Assembly (NCBI RefSeq): GCF_019649055.1
Contig: NW_026570325.1
Location: 186,001 to 250,000, forward strand
DNA length: 64,000 nucleotides
Source: Paramacrobiotus metropolitanus
Lineage: Eukaryota; Tardigrada; Eutardigrada; Parachela; Macrobiotidae
Direction: 5' to 3'
Shown: positions 47,301 to 61,007 of the stretch, piece after piece
How the letters are laid out: each line of letters opens with the position of its first letter
Position numbering within the stretch: position 1 is the stretch's first letter
Translations under genes and position numbers: made by a program
Notes under the pieces: model-generated
What the model was told of the DNA's origin: nothing
The model's database searches: none
The model's input: the letters and a program-made list of their open reading frames with translations, nothing else

Positions 47301-50300
47301 GCTTTTAATATTTTTTCGATATCTTCCATAGCTACTTTAGCTGAATGGTCAGTTTTTCTCCGGAATTCTTGAAGTTCGTTTCTCACTTTTGTCAGAGTTG
47401 TTTCTAAACTGCATGCTTGGATGGCGGATTGTTTTGCAATTTGCAGCGCACCAGACGCGGCTTCGTCCAGTAATGTGGTATCTGTTTCGTGGTACCGCTT
47501 CAAAAGTTCTTTCACTTCCACCGTCACAAGCACAGCATTAACATGCTGGTAGAAGTGTTGGGGTAATATGGGCCATAATAAGTCGACGTTAGGTTGATTC
47601 CATTTCTCCGCCTGCTCCTTTGGACGTTCGCTTGCATCTACCACAACGCACATTCGGCATGACTGGATCCTAACATCGCTTAGATGACCTCGCCAGAGTG
47701 GACTACCCTACAAGAAAAGCAGAAGGTTATATATCTTCTAAGTCGAATAACTCCTTATATATCTGTACTATGTACATAGTACGAGTGTTTTGAGGATGAA
47801 CTTCACTGACAAAAATGTGGTGTACTACGAACTATTAAAAATAGGTCCCTCATATCAAGAAAACTGTCGTGACGTGATGATAAATGTATATTTATTATCG
47901 AACTCGCAGGTCGCTGACGGCTGACTGAATGTCAGCGAAGCACAACAATGACTGGCAACTTCTATGTTGCTATGCAAAAGGTCAGTGTATATACTGCACA
48001 TATCTGACAACAAGTTTCAGAAAATGCATCCGCCAAATGTAACCCAGAAATATTCTGTCTTTTAGAACTTGGAATTGTAAAGAACGGAATTTTTGTGGCT
48101 CCGGTTTCTTTTGTTTCTGTAACTAGGTTAGCACTCAGCGTTTTTGCACTGAATTTAACAATTACTTTGTATTGTTATTACAGTTACTCTATCAGTTATA
48201 TTCTATAATTACACTTACTTAACAGTTCTTAATTCATTTATCGCAGTCTTATTTTATGGCTTTGGTGTTTTAAAACCTTCAATTTATGACTAGGGATTAG
48301 TGAAGCACCGCTGCTCGTGCTTTTTGTGATTGTTTTGAAATGCAACGTTTGATGATAATAATTATTATGACCGTGCATTACCTCCACTAAAATGCCTTAC
48401 CAAGCGGCAAGCATCTTACCTCCACTAAAATAACGTCCGGAATGTTCTGCAGATTTGGCCACTCAGATTCCAAAAAATCGCGAGGAGCCAAAATAACAAC
48501 CCGTGGTGGATGTATGTAAACGGCGCGTAAGGGTCTAATAAAATTTGCCAATCCAATAGCTGAAGGTCGCTCGTCCGACACGACACATATCACCACATGT
48601 TGTGCAAGGGTAGACAATAAGCCAGATATTTCTTCCGGTCGCTAGGGGGAATCAGCTGTTTAACGGAAATATATACTATAACTAAGCATTCTAGTACTCA
48701 CCTTTGTCTGGATTTGTTTTAGCGGCATTTGATAGTAATTATACTGGCCGGTTAGGTCGCATACCGCTGTACCCCCTTGCTCAACTCTGAAATACGAGTA
48801 TATTGTGGATTAATTATATTAACAGTATGTCTCGCTGATCTAAAAGATATTCCGCTGAAATTGCGCGTATCGCTCTTACGATTGAGCTTTCATGGGAATT
48901 TTGATGTCCTGCCTCACAAATAATGGCCTGGTTTGGGGTGTTTCATGCGAACATTTGGAGAGCTCTTTCAGAATATCTTTAATTCGTCCAGAAGAAGCAT
49001 CGGTAATAAAAAATAATTTTGCGCCGTCTTTAAGAATGAGATTATTCCGTGGATACAGATGAAATTCACCATCTTGTAATACGGCAATAATATCGCTTCG
49101 TGCCCAAACTTTCTCTGAAGAATATTCTCGTTTTCAGTAATCTGCGAAAAACTATGTTTAAAGTACATAATTGTAAGCTTACCCTTGCTTCGTCATAAGT
49201 TACGTATTTTTCGGGCTCGACATTGATTACGGTGCCCTGACAACTGTCGCCCGCTTCTCCGGCATCCGGAGTTCGGCCGTTACGCTGAATAAACGGTTGC
49301 ATTTCAAACGCTGCACCAGAACCATTACGGGCTTGCGCTGCGGCAAAACTAGGTGTGCGTCTTGCTTCCCCAGCTCGCGTTTCATCTGATGTTTTTGGTG
49401 TTTTCGATGGCGCAGCGAATACGGCAGCTTTAACAGATTGTCCTGTTTCGTTGTCTGAATGATTAAACCAGCTAGTGAAAATCTGTGATATTCCCGGCGC
49501 AAAATAGCGCCAGCAAAGCGAACTGGATTTCGGCTATGCAGATGATTCGATCGTTCTCTATATCCCAGTTCGGCACTTGGTGAAACCTCTCCTGCCAACA
49601 ACCAAACGATGGTATACGCATCAACACTTCGTTAATATGGCTAATTACAGGCTACAGCACATATATACTGCGATTTCCCTAATTTGCGTTTTAAGGGCTG
49701 CAGATTTTGTGCACACTTTCCAGTTTGTGAGTCAGAACTTTAAAAGAATGCGTACTCGAGTTAATCTCTGAGGTGGACAGTGTCAAAACGAAGTGTGTAC
49801 ATGCGAACGTGTTAGTACCGCGTATGCATTATTGCGCGCTCTTCTGTTTTGGATCAGTGACATCAGTCAGGTGTGCTTGTGAGGTCGTGACAACTTTGCG
49901 TGAAAGGATGTTTGGTGCTTGTAGAGTGTTTTGTGGTGCCCTATTAGTGGTGAACATGTAACTTCAGCATTAGTGTTTTGTACTGTGTGGGTGAGTGTGG
50001 ACGATGGCCGCTGACAGGATGCTGCCCATTTTGCTATAGTTCGCCAGCTGGGAAAGATGATATTATGGGGATCATGGGGGTCAAGTTTCGAAAACTTTTT
50101 CAAGCTACAGAAAGCTTAAGATGCCGATGAGCAAAAGCGAGTGCTACCACACTCCCTGGATGCCAAGGCGTTCAAAACGGTCCATTTAATGTTCTTACCA
50201 AGAAATCCGGCAGATTTTACCTTGGTAGAATTTCAGAACATGCAAATGGCTAGAAAGCCCTAAAAGGTATCGAATGGGCAAACTACTTCTAGTCGAAGCA

Positions 50301-51124
50301 GGAGTCTAGAGAAACGCTGTTTGACTTTTCAATAAACTGCGGAGCAAGGAATACCACTGCACGTTATCCTCCGCCGTATTAGAAGACAACATGAAGGCAA
50401 CAGTTCTCTATGGAAGGAAAATGACCTCAACAGTAGACAACTAATGACGAAAGTTCCAGCATTTTGGAGAAATCACTGCAGCAGTTCGACCAGTCCACCA
50501 AAGTTGCTGAAGACTCGAAATGGTGACGTGGACGCTGCTCAGATACGAGGAGGGGGAATGGTCAGAGCGGTGTACGTGGTAGGCAATGGTGGAGGGGTGG
50601 CGCGGGGAAATCATGAGCAGGGAAGCCATAAGCGTGGCGGTGAACGTCGGCGAACACAAGTTCAGAGCGAAGGCGACGACCAATATTTTGCGTCTGGCCT
50701 AAAAGGTCACATGATAGCAGAATTTCAGGCGAAAGAAGTTGAACTCCGTTCCTGTTTCAACCGTGGTCACTCAAGGTTCTTGGGGTCCTGACAGAAAGTA
50801 GTCGAAATTATAATAAAAAATGTCTAAAAGTTCAAGCGCTCTGGTTTTAGCAGAATTCCGAAAATCCATGACGATGGCGATTTCGCGTTAAGCACTCATG
50901 TTTCAGTCGATAACTCTGTATGGTCCCAATTTTTCTGTATGGTGGTAACAGCTACCTAGCCTCTAGCATTTAACGCTACTTAACCCTGGAAACGCCAAAG
51001 AATTGAATGGCATAACATCTTTACTCAGGGACCCTAACTATGACACTATGCTTGCTTTTGCCTTTAGCAGGTAAACACGAAACGGTGCGGGAGTCATAAT
51101 GCAAAGGATCGTGACAGGACACTT

Positions 51125-52373
51125 GTAGCCGGCAGAAAGGTGGACGGGTGGATGGTGGATGTACAATGAAATCGCATCCACCAATCTGCCGACCTTCGGC
51201 AAATTAGTGGATGAGCCATCCACCTTTTTGCCGACAAAACGATCGGCGTCTATTGATGTGACAATGACGCCATTGAGTGCACTCAGGCCCATTGTAAGAT
51301 CAATGCATGCGCACACTGCTCCGGCAGAAAGGTGGATGCAGACACTCAGATATTCTGTTACTCTGTCTGAACGTGCCATCCTACTCGTTTTTGTTTTCCG
51401 GAGAGGTTTGTTTTTATTTCGAAATTAACTTTAAACCTAGAGTTAGATGAGGAGCACCGTGCAGATAGTCAGCTGCCTGCCTCCGAAGACGAAAAAGTGA
51501 AGACCAGAACCCTTCCTCTCGTTCAGTTCTGGCTAAATCCACCCAAACAACTTTCCAATGGTTCATAAGAACATAAGAAAGCATTCGCGGGAAGTTTTTC
51601 GCACCGAGTAAGTTGCTGTCTGTTGCGAATAATTTCAGTTAGACTGTGAGATTATTAGAGAGCACTATAAGTTTGCCATAAACATGGGACAGCCAGTACA
51701 ATTGGGGTTCTCGCAGATAAGCAGTCCTAATTTTCGTTATTCGCCCCAGTCAGCATACCGAATAACTTTTAGAAGTTTTTCTTACCTTTTGGCATGTTGA
51801 CTGGTTAAATCTACTAAAAACTTAACGAGATGAAAGGATTAGGTCTTTACTTTTGCGAAGGGCTGAGCGGCTGAGCTGAGAGACAGCCAGCTGATTAGCT
51901 GATTGACAACGCGACAACAGTGCTCCTCGATTACCTTTACGGTTTTAGTTTAACTTCAGAAATAAAACAAGATCACTTCGGAGAAGAAAAGCAAGTAGAA
52001 CGACATGACGTTCAGACAGAGTAATGGGAAATTGGGAATATCTGATTAACTGCATCCACCTTTCTGCCGGAGCAGTGTACGCTTGCATTGATCTTACAGT
52101 GGACCTAAATGCATTCAATGGCGTCGTTGTGAGATCAATCGACACCGACGGGTTGGATAGGCAGAAAGGTGGACGGCTTTAGAAAAAGGTGGATGTGATC
52201 CGGCAGAAAGGTGGATGGCTCATCCACCAACCTGCCGACCTTCGGCAGTTAGGTGGATGTGATCCGGCAGAAAGGTGGACGGCTCATCCACCAATCTGCC
52301 GAAGGTCGGCAGATTGGTGGATGCGATTTCATTGAACATCCACCATCCACCCGTCCACCTTTCTGCCGGCTAC
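51125..52373. mobile_element. 1.25-kb element with long inverted repeats and ACTT duplication
   Basis: The outer ends gtagccggcagaaaggtgga / reverse complement are near-perfect for over 80 nt. Weaker inverted similarity extends to about 290 nt per arm (51125-51415 and 51955-52373), including an internal ggcagaaaggtgga motif. The element is flanked by ACTT at 51121-51124 and 52374-52377, a likely 4-bp target-site duplication. The central spacer (about 51420-51950) has no coding frame. It lies in the 3-kb intron of channel C and is a non-autonomous DNA transposon by structure. Confidence 0.8.
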
Positions 52374-53291
52374 ACTTCGCAATAACAAAGTGAGGCAAGT
52401 GGATAAACAGGATAGATGGCAAGTTACAAGGACTGACAATGGCGGATTGCATTATCGAAATGCTTTCCTATTGCGCAGGTTCAAGTCATGTGACCACACT
52501 CACCACAGTATCTGGAATCTTTTTTCAAATCAGACATACATTCAGAAAAATTCTCAGTTGCGAATACCGCACAGCAGGTTCCAATGAGGGGGTGACCTAC
52601 AACTTACCTTGTTCTGGAACAGTAAAACCTTGACGATTACTCTAGTCCTTGGTTGATATTGTTTGAATATATGGACTCGAAGGAAGTTGCAATGGTCTTC
52701 GTCCGTGAAGTTTTGAGCGCTCTGGTTAGCAAAGAAAAACGCACACCGGCATTTGTCCGTAATCACATTATCCAAATGTTTCTTTTTGAACACGGACCCG
52801 TTGACAACAACTAGGATATCTTTAAACTGTCCGGCCACAGTGTGCATTTCTGCCGATGCCGCACCGCAAACATCCGGCCTGATACCAGAGAATAGTGCAT
52901 CAGTTAACTCGCTATAGTGCACAACATGACCTACTCTAACAGCACCATAATATTCTCCCCGGGATTCGTCGTACGAAAGGTCTCAGCAAACTGCTCCACA
53001 TCGGATGGATTGATTGAGCCAATCAAGGCGACAAATCTACAACACCACGCAGCTTGTATTTGCTTTGAGAAATCAGCATTAGCCCTAATTAAAGAATGTC
53101 TGCTGTACGGATGAGTATCCTTTTTCCTGTAAGTCGTTTCAAATGATCTGATCTTTAGGATAGCGGGTAACTCTTTTAACATATCCGGTACCATTTGTGC
53201 CAGAAAAATCTGTAAATGAGTCGTATGTCTCAAACAATAGTAACAGGTCATAGGGCATAGTTGCCTTGCTCGAAGGTCAACGTGAGCTTAC

Positions 53292-53465
53292 CAAAGTGAC
53301 AGCCTGAACAATGTAGACGGATATTTGAGCGGTTACTGTTTCCAGTTGGGTGGATGTAACATCAAGAAAAACCAGTTTCCCATACAGAAAGGTCACAACT
53401 TTCCCGTATGTCAGGTTTGGTTGTCCATGGTAGGCGGATAACCACGGGTCACCAAGAGTTTCCAT
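53292..53465 (-). CDS. slo-like: Channel C exon with degenerate filter
   Basis: A 58-codon pore exon as in A and B; FLDVTS sits where TVGYGD is expected. The intron separating it from the S4-S5 exon (53466-53508) is only 43 nt. Confidence 0.8.
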
Positions 53466-56400
53466 CTGCAAACAGCAGACCAGGACAGCTAATCTGGAGT
53501 GTATGCACCAGTTGTATCCATGCAGCGCAGCTTAGGAATGAGCATATTATCCACGTTATTCGTCGTATAAAGACTCTCGTTTTGTTGGGTAACCATCGCA
53601 TTATACATATCATCTCATCGCCGAGCCATGTCAGACAAAACAATCGCACAAACTGCAAGCCTGCAATGAAAAAGGCTATGCGTAGCGCAAAGTCGTCGAC
53701 AATAACCGAATGAAAACAGAGCCGATCATACAAAAACACCAAAAAGATGGAAAAAATGTCATGTAGCGCAATCTTTGTAGCGCTATTACCACAAGGATGC
53801 GCAAGCCGTTCGGATCTTTTATCAACCAAAGCGGAGCGTCATACTTTATGTTCGGCATTAATGGAAATATGGCGTCTGTCCGTCTATCACCAGCAGGGGT
53901 GAATACAGCCCATTCCAAAAAAATATGCCATGTATGTATCGTTGAAATCATACAGTAAAGCCGAGCAAGCCCTTCACATACAACGGTATTCGAATTTCTA
54001 CTGTTAAAATTGGTACTGCATTAGATAACACTGCAGCGATTTCGAAAGCCCATAAGAAACTACGGAAACGCTATAATTTTTCACTTACTTGTGATTGTCA
54101 CTCTCCATCCAGCGAGATGCTCCCGATATGCTGTGCTTTCGGTAATGAGAAACTCGTAAACTAACAAGGGCAAATTGACCATGTTAGCCACAAATTCCCA
54201 GTCACACAGAATATGGGCCACTCTTGTTTTAAGGCAAGATGGTTCGTTTAAGAAATCCCACACAAACTGATAATAATCCTGTAATATCATTCGGAATTAT
54301 CATGCCGCAACACAAATTCGTTAAGGGAAGTGATAAAAACTCCAATTAACAGAACTATCCGTACTTGTACTGGTTTCTTTAACAACTTAGAAGAAAAGAT
54401 CAAAACGTAAGTGGCTTTACGGATAACTTATTTAAATTGTCGTGGTGAAAGACTTTGTACAACCTTCCGGTAACGTGACTGCGTACGGGAATTGGCTGTG
54501 GTCTTCTCCCTGCCTAAATCTCAATCGGTAGAGCACTCTTAAATCTCAAACTGGTAAGCGAAAACAACTTGGAGGAATGATGGAGGAACGACAGGAACAC
54601 AGGAACCAGGAATCCCTATCAGGAGCCCTGCGAAACACACGAACAGACGAACGAATGCCTTACTTCTCACTTCTGGTCTCGGGTAATACAAGGATCAGAT
54701 AAAGGCGAAGGTCGATTGTGACGCGAGTATACTGCGGCTGACTACGCTATAATCCGCAACTTGATTATGAACGCCAGTCGTAACCTTTAGAAGACACTGC
54801 CCTTTAATCTAATGCACAAGTATTTCCTCAATACATAGAAGTCAGAAAAGTAAGAAGATCAGAAATCCAGAGACTAATTCCTGACCGCTTCCGATATTAG
54901 GCATCACTCAAGCTTATATAAACTTCTAGAAGAACACGGCGTACATCGCTAGGGATTTAACATGCAACCAATCACAGGTAGAGAGATGACCAGATAATAA
55001 CATGGCGACTCGTATTTACTGGTAAAGGCGGACATCATTAGGGAATCGTACGTACGATGTGGGTACATCCTCCTCCCCACGTCAAAATTAAGAGAGTAAG
55101 TCTAGCCTTGCTGAGGTCATAACAAGTACATGGATTGTAATGAACACAGCAAGCGATAGCGCCGGGACGAGTTGTGAACAAAACAGCGTTTCTACAGATC
55201 TTTCAAGTGCATATTGTGCAAGTGCACTTACTTATATAAATACCTTCATCGGTTTAATAAGCAGCAGTATCAACAAGGTCAGATTCAACCATTTATCAAC
55301 TTGCATCCATGATAAATCATCGCTCGTCGCCCTGTACCAACCGTGTTCTAACTTTCTAAAAATTTAAGGAATTCAACAATTAGCTAGTACTATATACTTA
55401 GATGCAATGTTATTAATGGTTTAGGTACAGAACATTGCAGTCCTATGAACAACAAACTTCGCGCTTATCATCATGAAATTTGTAGTAATGGTGGATATTA
55501 CGAGTACTTTTCGTACTCGTACGTACGAACAGGTCACCAGTTTTTGGAGTTATAAGCTAGAAAATCAAGTACTGTAATCAGTGTAATGTATAAATTTTGA
55601 TCTTACCCGTCGCTCCATGTCCCCATAATATACGGCCCGAAAAAGTTATTCCACAGTGAATACATGCTAATTCCAAATACCGCTGCTCCACGTACAAAGC
55701 GCACTGGAGACAGCAGGAAATGCTTTCCCGACAGTTTCAGGCCCATATACACATGTTGACAAACTGCTGGGGATAGTCTGACGACAATAAAGAGCAGAAG
55801 TGCCAGTAGAGAAGGAAGAGCGTAAAGGTAAGTTGTCCATGGCAGGCAGGCCAATGATGGGATACTGCTAAGAAAGAGCACCACAAACACCAGCAGTTAG
55901 TATTATGTCTCGCGAAGAACACGTGGTTGTACATATGATATAGATATGTGACATGCTAGATGCATGTGAGACGCTGTTGTCGTAATTTCGCCTGGGAAAT
56001 CAAAACGAAGCCCTATGAGGAACATGGTGGAATCGACCAGAGCGGACTGCCAGCCACGCCCTTTGCGCCTCAGCAGACGAAACTATTTTTTTGTAATTAT
56101 GCTACGATGGTATACTATGTTTCTGCAAAAATGAGATTTTTCGGGTTTTGGACCCGGAAAATATGCCCTGGTAACAAAAAGTCTGGGAACCGTGAAAAAC
56201 CTATAAAAACTAGGCGCGCGAATTACTTGCGGTGAATTGGCGCATAATTCAAAAATCCCAGTACGAATTTTCCGCCGGACGTCAGGCGTCAAAGTGTCGC
56301 AAAGGTAAAATGTCAAGCAAGATGTCAGAATCCGAAATTTCCGTATGTCTGGCGGCAAAGGGTTGAATATCGAATTTGAGTGCGGCGACATGCCACACTC

Positions 56401-56832
56401 CCAGTTATTGGGGTGTGACATTTCCAGTCCGAATGAATAGCAGACATCATTTTTAGCGAGCTCCATAAACACCGCATCGGTGTCTAATACTGTTTATTAA
56501 GGTGTTTTTAGCATCGGTGTTTTCAGTTTCAGATGCTCTTCAAATTTTAATTTCTTGGTTGTTAAACTTGGTTTCTTAGGTTGTTCATGGAAAGGCGAAA
56601 TATATTGAACGCTTATAGAACTTGAGCCAGACGAAAAAAGTGTAAAACAATTCTGTTTTGAATGCCGCTTGCATTTGCTCTAACATAAAACTCACCTGGT
56701 AGTGTTTTCGTAGTTGATCAGCCAGCATAATCCGTGTTTCTGCAACTGCAATTTGACAGCAGTATAGTTAGCTAGTTGCAAATTAAATTATCATTGTTAA
56801 AAAAGGTTGTCTACCTCTGTAATGTTGGCCAT

Positions 56833-57504
56833 GGTCGCCCATGCAAAAGGACTTTCAATGGGAAGTAACTTCACGATTATTAATAACCGGCTACAGTTGC
56901 TTAAGTATTCGCGGTGAGTGTACAACCCTACTCATTCTGCGTGTTGAAAACTTTAAATTACAATTGTACTATAGCTGGCAAATACGAACCTTAAATGCAT
57001 TTTAACAGAAATTAGCAATACATTTGCCGGCGTCAATGATGTTCAAGGCTGTCTATCGCTCTCGCCATTTCTGTAAATATCGAGTACGATAACAAAATCA
57101 GATAACCGAACTACGATACTGCGGAAGCTATGAACAAACAAAAATGCCGCAGCCTTTGTACTAAGCAGCTCCATTACTCATACTGTAATTTCACGGGCGC
57201 TCTTGATTCATCTACGTGTGTGTGTGCAACGTAGAGTAAACAGACAGTGAGCTCGCCAAAAGCGCCGTGCATACTACAACGCACCATATATCAAAAAGCC
57301 TGCTGCTACAACACACCATTTACCAAATTTCATTGTAGTCCATGTTGTTTGCGGCTGAAGTTTTGAGAAACTCGTCGAGCAATTTGCTAGGACTCGTAAT
57401 CTCACAATATGATTTTGTTTCTGCTGTTGATTTTAGTTTTACGTAGTAAGTAGGAAAATTTTTAGATTTTTCTGAGCTAATTTTGCTGCCATCGCAAAAC
57501 TGCG
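56833..57504. promoter_or_regulatory. Divergent intergenic region, unit C
   Basis: A 672-bp gap between the start codons of channel C and kinase C. The short conserved blocks seen in units A and B were not found here, consistent with decay of this unit. Confidence 0.4.
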
Positions 57505-60500
57505 ATGGCTTCTCTTTATGACGTTGCGTATTAATTGTCTTCCCCCGGTTCTGTGACATATCGCGTCAAACTAAAACCAAGTACAGAATTACAAGCCACG
57601 GATGGTGCAGTACAGCTAGACGGGGAGCAATTCGAAAATGCCGGCTTCGACTATTTGCTACGGCTTGCACAGCTTCCGAAAGATAATCTGCAACGCCTTG
57701 CACAGTTCCCGGAAGTGGCGGAACTGACATTAAGGCCAGCCGTACGAGCGGATGCACAAAGCGAAATGGAACAGCTTCGGCTCTCCATTCAACATTTAGC
57801 CAAATTATTTATTAACGGACAGCGACACGAATATGTGCAAGCGTATTATGGCGTCGATTATACTGGCCGGCGGCCTGGAACTTCGATGACTTGCTACATT
57901 CTCTCCGAAGACTGCCAAGGTGCTGATATGTTAAGGGGTGCAAGCGCCCTTTTACTCTATGCAATGCTTATTTTTCTGCAGTACAGACTGTAACTTATAC
58001 GAACTAATGAACGCATACCAGAAAATTATTTGCGATTGCGTTAAATGACATATCAAAGTTTTAATGTAGTGGCTCAAGAAATGTCAAGTCGTATAAATGA
58101 CAATGCAACGCGGTACAATATTATTTTACATTTTTACTGTCGTATGCTTTTTTGACCGGATACATGGTGCCAATTCGGGTACACGTAAAAATACTTTCTG
58201 TTTCGTGCACTCCCAAAACCTTTTTGGCATCGTTTTATTGCATGTTGGTGCCGAATGATTTGTTGTGTTGTTGTGAAAACGGGAAGTGCGAGCAGCACCG
58301 GTTGGGAACATAGGGATGAAATAAGATTAAGGAGAATTTGGAGGCATGAAGGTGTAAGTACTGCACTAAAAGCCTGAATATGGGCCGATTCCTGTAAAGT
58401 TTTGCACAACAGTACACATAAAGACTGGAACGGAACCGGAAATCTACGGAACCGAAAATCTTTGTTGCTACGGAACCGAAAATCTGGTACTTTTTCCAAT
58501 TTTAAAATAAATTTACAATTTTTTAAAATTTGAAAAACATGATGAACACTTGGTTTTGTGTCAAAAAGATCTTTACGCTTAAGTTCGATTTTGTGCAAAA
58601 CTTGAAGAAGATTGGTCCATAATTAGGCTGTTGGTACGCCTTCTTGCGTTTAAACTTTTCGGGATTTGTTTTACTCTGAAGTCCCCAGCCGGATGCTGCG
58701 CCTTACAAATGATTTTCACACCAAAGCATATAAATCCTTTGGCTACAGAATTCACTAAAACGATGCAAATAGTGTTTGGAGTGCACAAACGAGAATGACA
58801 CGAATTTTGCACGTGTACCGGGTCACTTCCCTCAAGTGCAAATCAGTAACCAAGGTTGGGTTCCAATAACGTGCAAAAAAACTTGAGAATGTGTGCGCAT
58901 TTCGCTTTAAAATATGTTTTGGTTAACCCGGATTTGCTCGTTTGGATCTTGCTTGTTTTTAATATGCTCGTTTTTAACTGGGCTCGTCTCTGACTTTATA
59001 CTCTATATTATACATATATATATTATACAGTGTAGAACACTTTACTTTGTCCGCTCATGTGCTATTACTTCAGGTACACCACTGGACAGCCTTATGCAGA
59101 CCAAAATTCCGGATGAGTACAAAGTGCTTTCCTATGCACGAAAAATTTTACAAGGCTTAGAATTTCTCCATAAGCATAAGATTATTCATCAGGATATCAG
59201 AGGAGCCAATGTGATCGTGTCCGAAGGAAAGGAAACGTTAAAGATTACTGGATTAAACATGATGAAGTGTTTCGATAGTGATACAACACCGCCTGATTGC
59301 GTCGAACATGCGGCCGGCACTGTACCGTTTCTTTCTCCTGAAATGGCGAAACTTTCGACCGCCATGCAGAATGAAAAGTCGCCTGTTGGCCGCAAGTCCG
59401 ATATCTGGAGCTTCGGTTGTACCTTGGTTGAGCTAATGCAGCGAGGCCAGCCGCCGGTGTTTCACAAAAGAGAAAAAGATGGGCATCCGGTTGTCATGGA
59501 TGCGCATTCAACAACCTTCGAAAATATGCATTACTACTTCAGTGAGCAGTACAAGCCGCAGTATCCTACGGCTGAGCAGTATCATCAGATTAGGCCACAA
59601 GAGGAGAAGTTTCTAGATGCCTGCTTCATGCACAACGCCACTCTACGACCAACCGCCTCACAGCTCTTAAATATGGTGTATTTCAATCCTGTTATACCTA
59701 CCGGATCGATAGCCGCAGAGAATCAGCTTTTTTTGGTCACGCGCCATGAGCTTAAGACAGCTACTCAGATGGCTAATGAGGGGGGCAAATTAGCAGAGTA
59801 CGATCCGAATGCAAAGGCACTGACCCTGGTACAAATCAGGGAGTCGGAAGCGGAAAAAGATAGGAGCAGAAAGAATGATGAGAAGTTCTCTCTTCCCGAG
59901 ATACTGAACGGATCGTTTGCACCCGGATGGGCATCTGCCATATCAACGGTTGATAAGAACTATGACCCCGAAGGCGCATTAATGCAAAATAAGCAGCAGA
60001 TGTATGATATACTGATCAGCAGTGTGACACCGAAAACGCAGAATGTTCTCGAGCATTTCGCAGTTAGACCGGAAGACGGCGAGCTGCGAATTTTCACCGC
60101 ACCCGAAGGTATGACAATTAATACATTGAAAATGGTTTACGCTAACGCACGTACTCTGTATGTTTAGCATACGGCATGGTAACATTTCCGCTGCCATCCA
60201 TGATGCGCACCAGAGCATTCAAAACAAGTTTAATTCCGCAGTTCATCGCGCAAGTACTCAAAGGTTTGAAAGTCTTACACGAGTACGGAATTATCCATAA
60301 GGATATTCGCTGTCAGAATATTGTCGTGCACGAATTAAAAAGAGATACTGCGTCAGGCTACCTTTTAAAAATTGCCCATTTCGAGAAAGCGACATACCAT
60401 AATCAAGGCTCGAACCTGGGCGCGTTCGTCACGCAGGCGGAAGGCTCATCGCAGTTTGCTTCCAAAGAAATGCAACAGCTGTCAGCGTGGTGCTCACGCT

Positions 60501-60530
60501 GCTCAGGAAAAACAGAACAAACACCAGCCA
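57505..60530 (+). pseudogene. Kinase chain gene C, truncated, stop in exon 1
   Basis: Exons 57505-57919, 59074-60108 and 60168-about 60530. The true start is ATG 57505 (MASLYDVAY, matching MSSVYAVGF of A). An in-frame TAA follows at 57532-57534 where A and B continue. D1 is otherwise open: HQDIRGAN, KITGLN for DFG, GTVPFLSPEM, SDIWSFGC. D2 begins at 60168 with HKDIRCQN and AHFEKAT, reaches the EMQQLS segment and then loses similarity near 60500-60530, before the WSLGC-equivalent. D3 and later domains are absent. The gene is therefore interrupted at both ends. Confidence 0.75.
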
Positions 60531-61007
60531 CAAAACGATCTTTTATTAGTTTTCGAAGAAAACATTAAAGGCACAATGCCCAAAACACAATCTCATGCGG
60601 GAAAACACGGTCGAGCTGTAGAATGTAGAATTCTACAGCGAGGCTGATCACTGAATGAGAAAACCGATCGTAGATCGGTGAATCGAAAAAGCAAAAATCA
60701 CGTGCATGTGTGCACTGTGCAAAACAAAGCCCATCGGAAGTGGCGCGACTCCACCCATCTATACGGCGGCACCACTGCTCTGACATGCCACGGGTGGAAC
60801 GGCGAGGCCCTCCGAAGCCCATGGGAATCGAACAAAACACATGAACACGGTATTAGTCAAAAATATGATCAAAATGCGACCACAAACGGCGGCATATTCT
60901 ATGGTTAACAATCACAAAAGTAAATGCAAATTTAATGAGCGTCCATTCCAATAATGCTTTATCCATTCCGGAGAATCGTTGTCCTCCAATCACAGCTTTA
61001 TCCGCTT
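60531..61007. other. Breakpoint region and spacer
   Basis: Similarity to the kinase chain stops here, and no gene is visible before the stop codon of the next minus-strand gene at 61008. This is the right-hand boundary of the tandem array in this window. Confidence 0.5.

Larger units (their letters stand above)
44356..56832 (-). pseudogene. slo-like: Slo1/BK-like channel C with frameshifts
   Basis: Eighteen exons can be traced: 56832-56815, 56745-56696, 55867-55607, 55355-55244, 54278-54089, 53660-53509, 53465-53292, 53209-53109, 53036-52935, 52878-52608, 49591-49183, about 49117-48880, 48786-48702, 48641-48420, 47707-46300, 45698-44788, 44592-44356. (The helical-insert exon 47707-46300 is itself broken.) The N-terminal exon is split in two compared with A and B, and A/B exons 15-16 are one exon here. 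The pore reads LTYGKVVTFLYGKLV then FLDVTS. Lesions are a 5-nt deletion near 49505 in the RYFAPGIS block, a frame change near 47150 and another in a T-run near 46875. The rest is well conserved, including RCK1 and RCK2 landmarks, so decay is recent or the indels are sequence errors. Confidence 0.7.

Noticed and set aside
50444-50791. Plus-strand frame rich in Arg/Gly in the large channel C intron
   Set aside because: No splice context, no paralogue and low-complexity composition; the intron around 49592-52607 explains it better.
53676-53951. Minus-strand hydrophobic 91-codon frame read as an extra transmembrane exon of channel C
   Set aside because: Channel C splices from 54089 to 53660 in phase and in agreement with A and B; this frame falls in that intron.
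19665-57534. TAA used as a sense codon (TAA at 19665 and 57532 in kinase genes)
   Set aside because: TAA is the normal terminator of channels A and of kinase chains A and B, and the two positions correspond to different residues; these are ordinary nonsense changes or errors.
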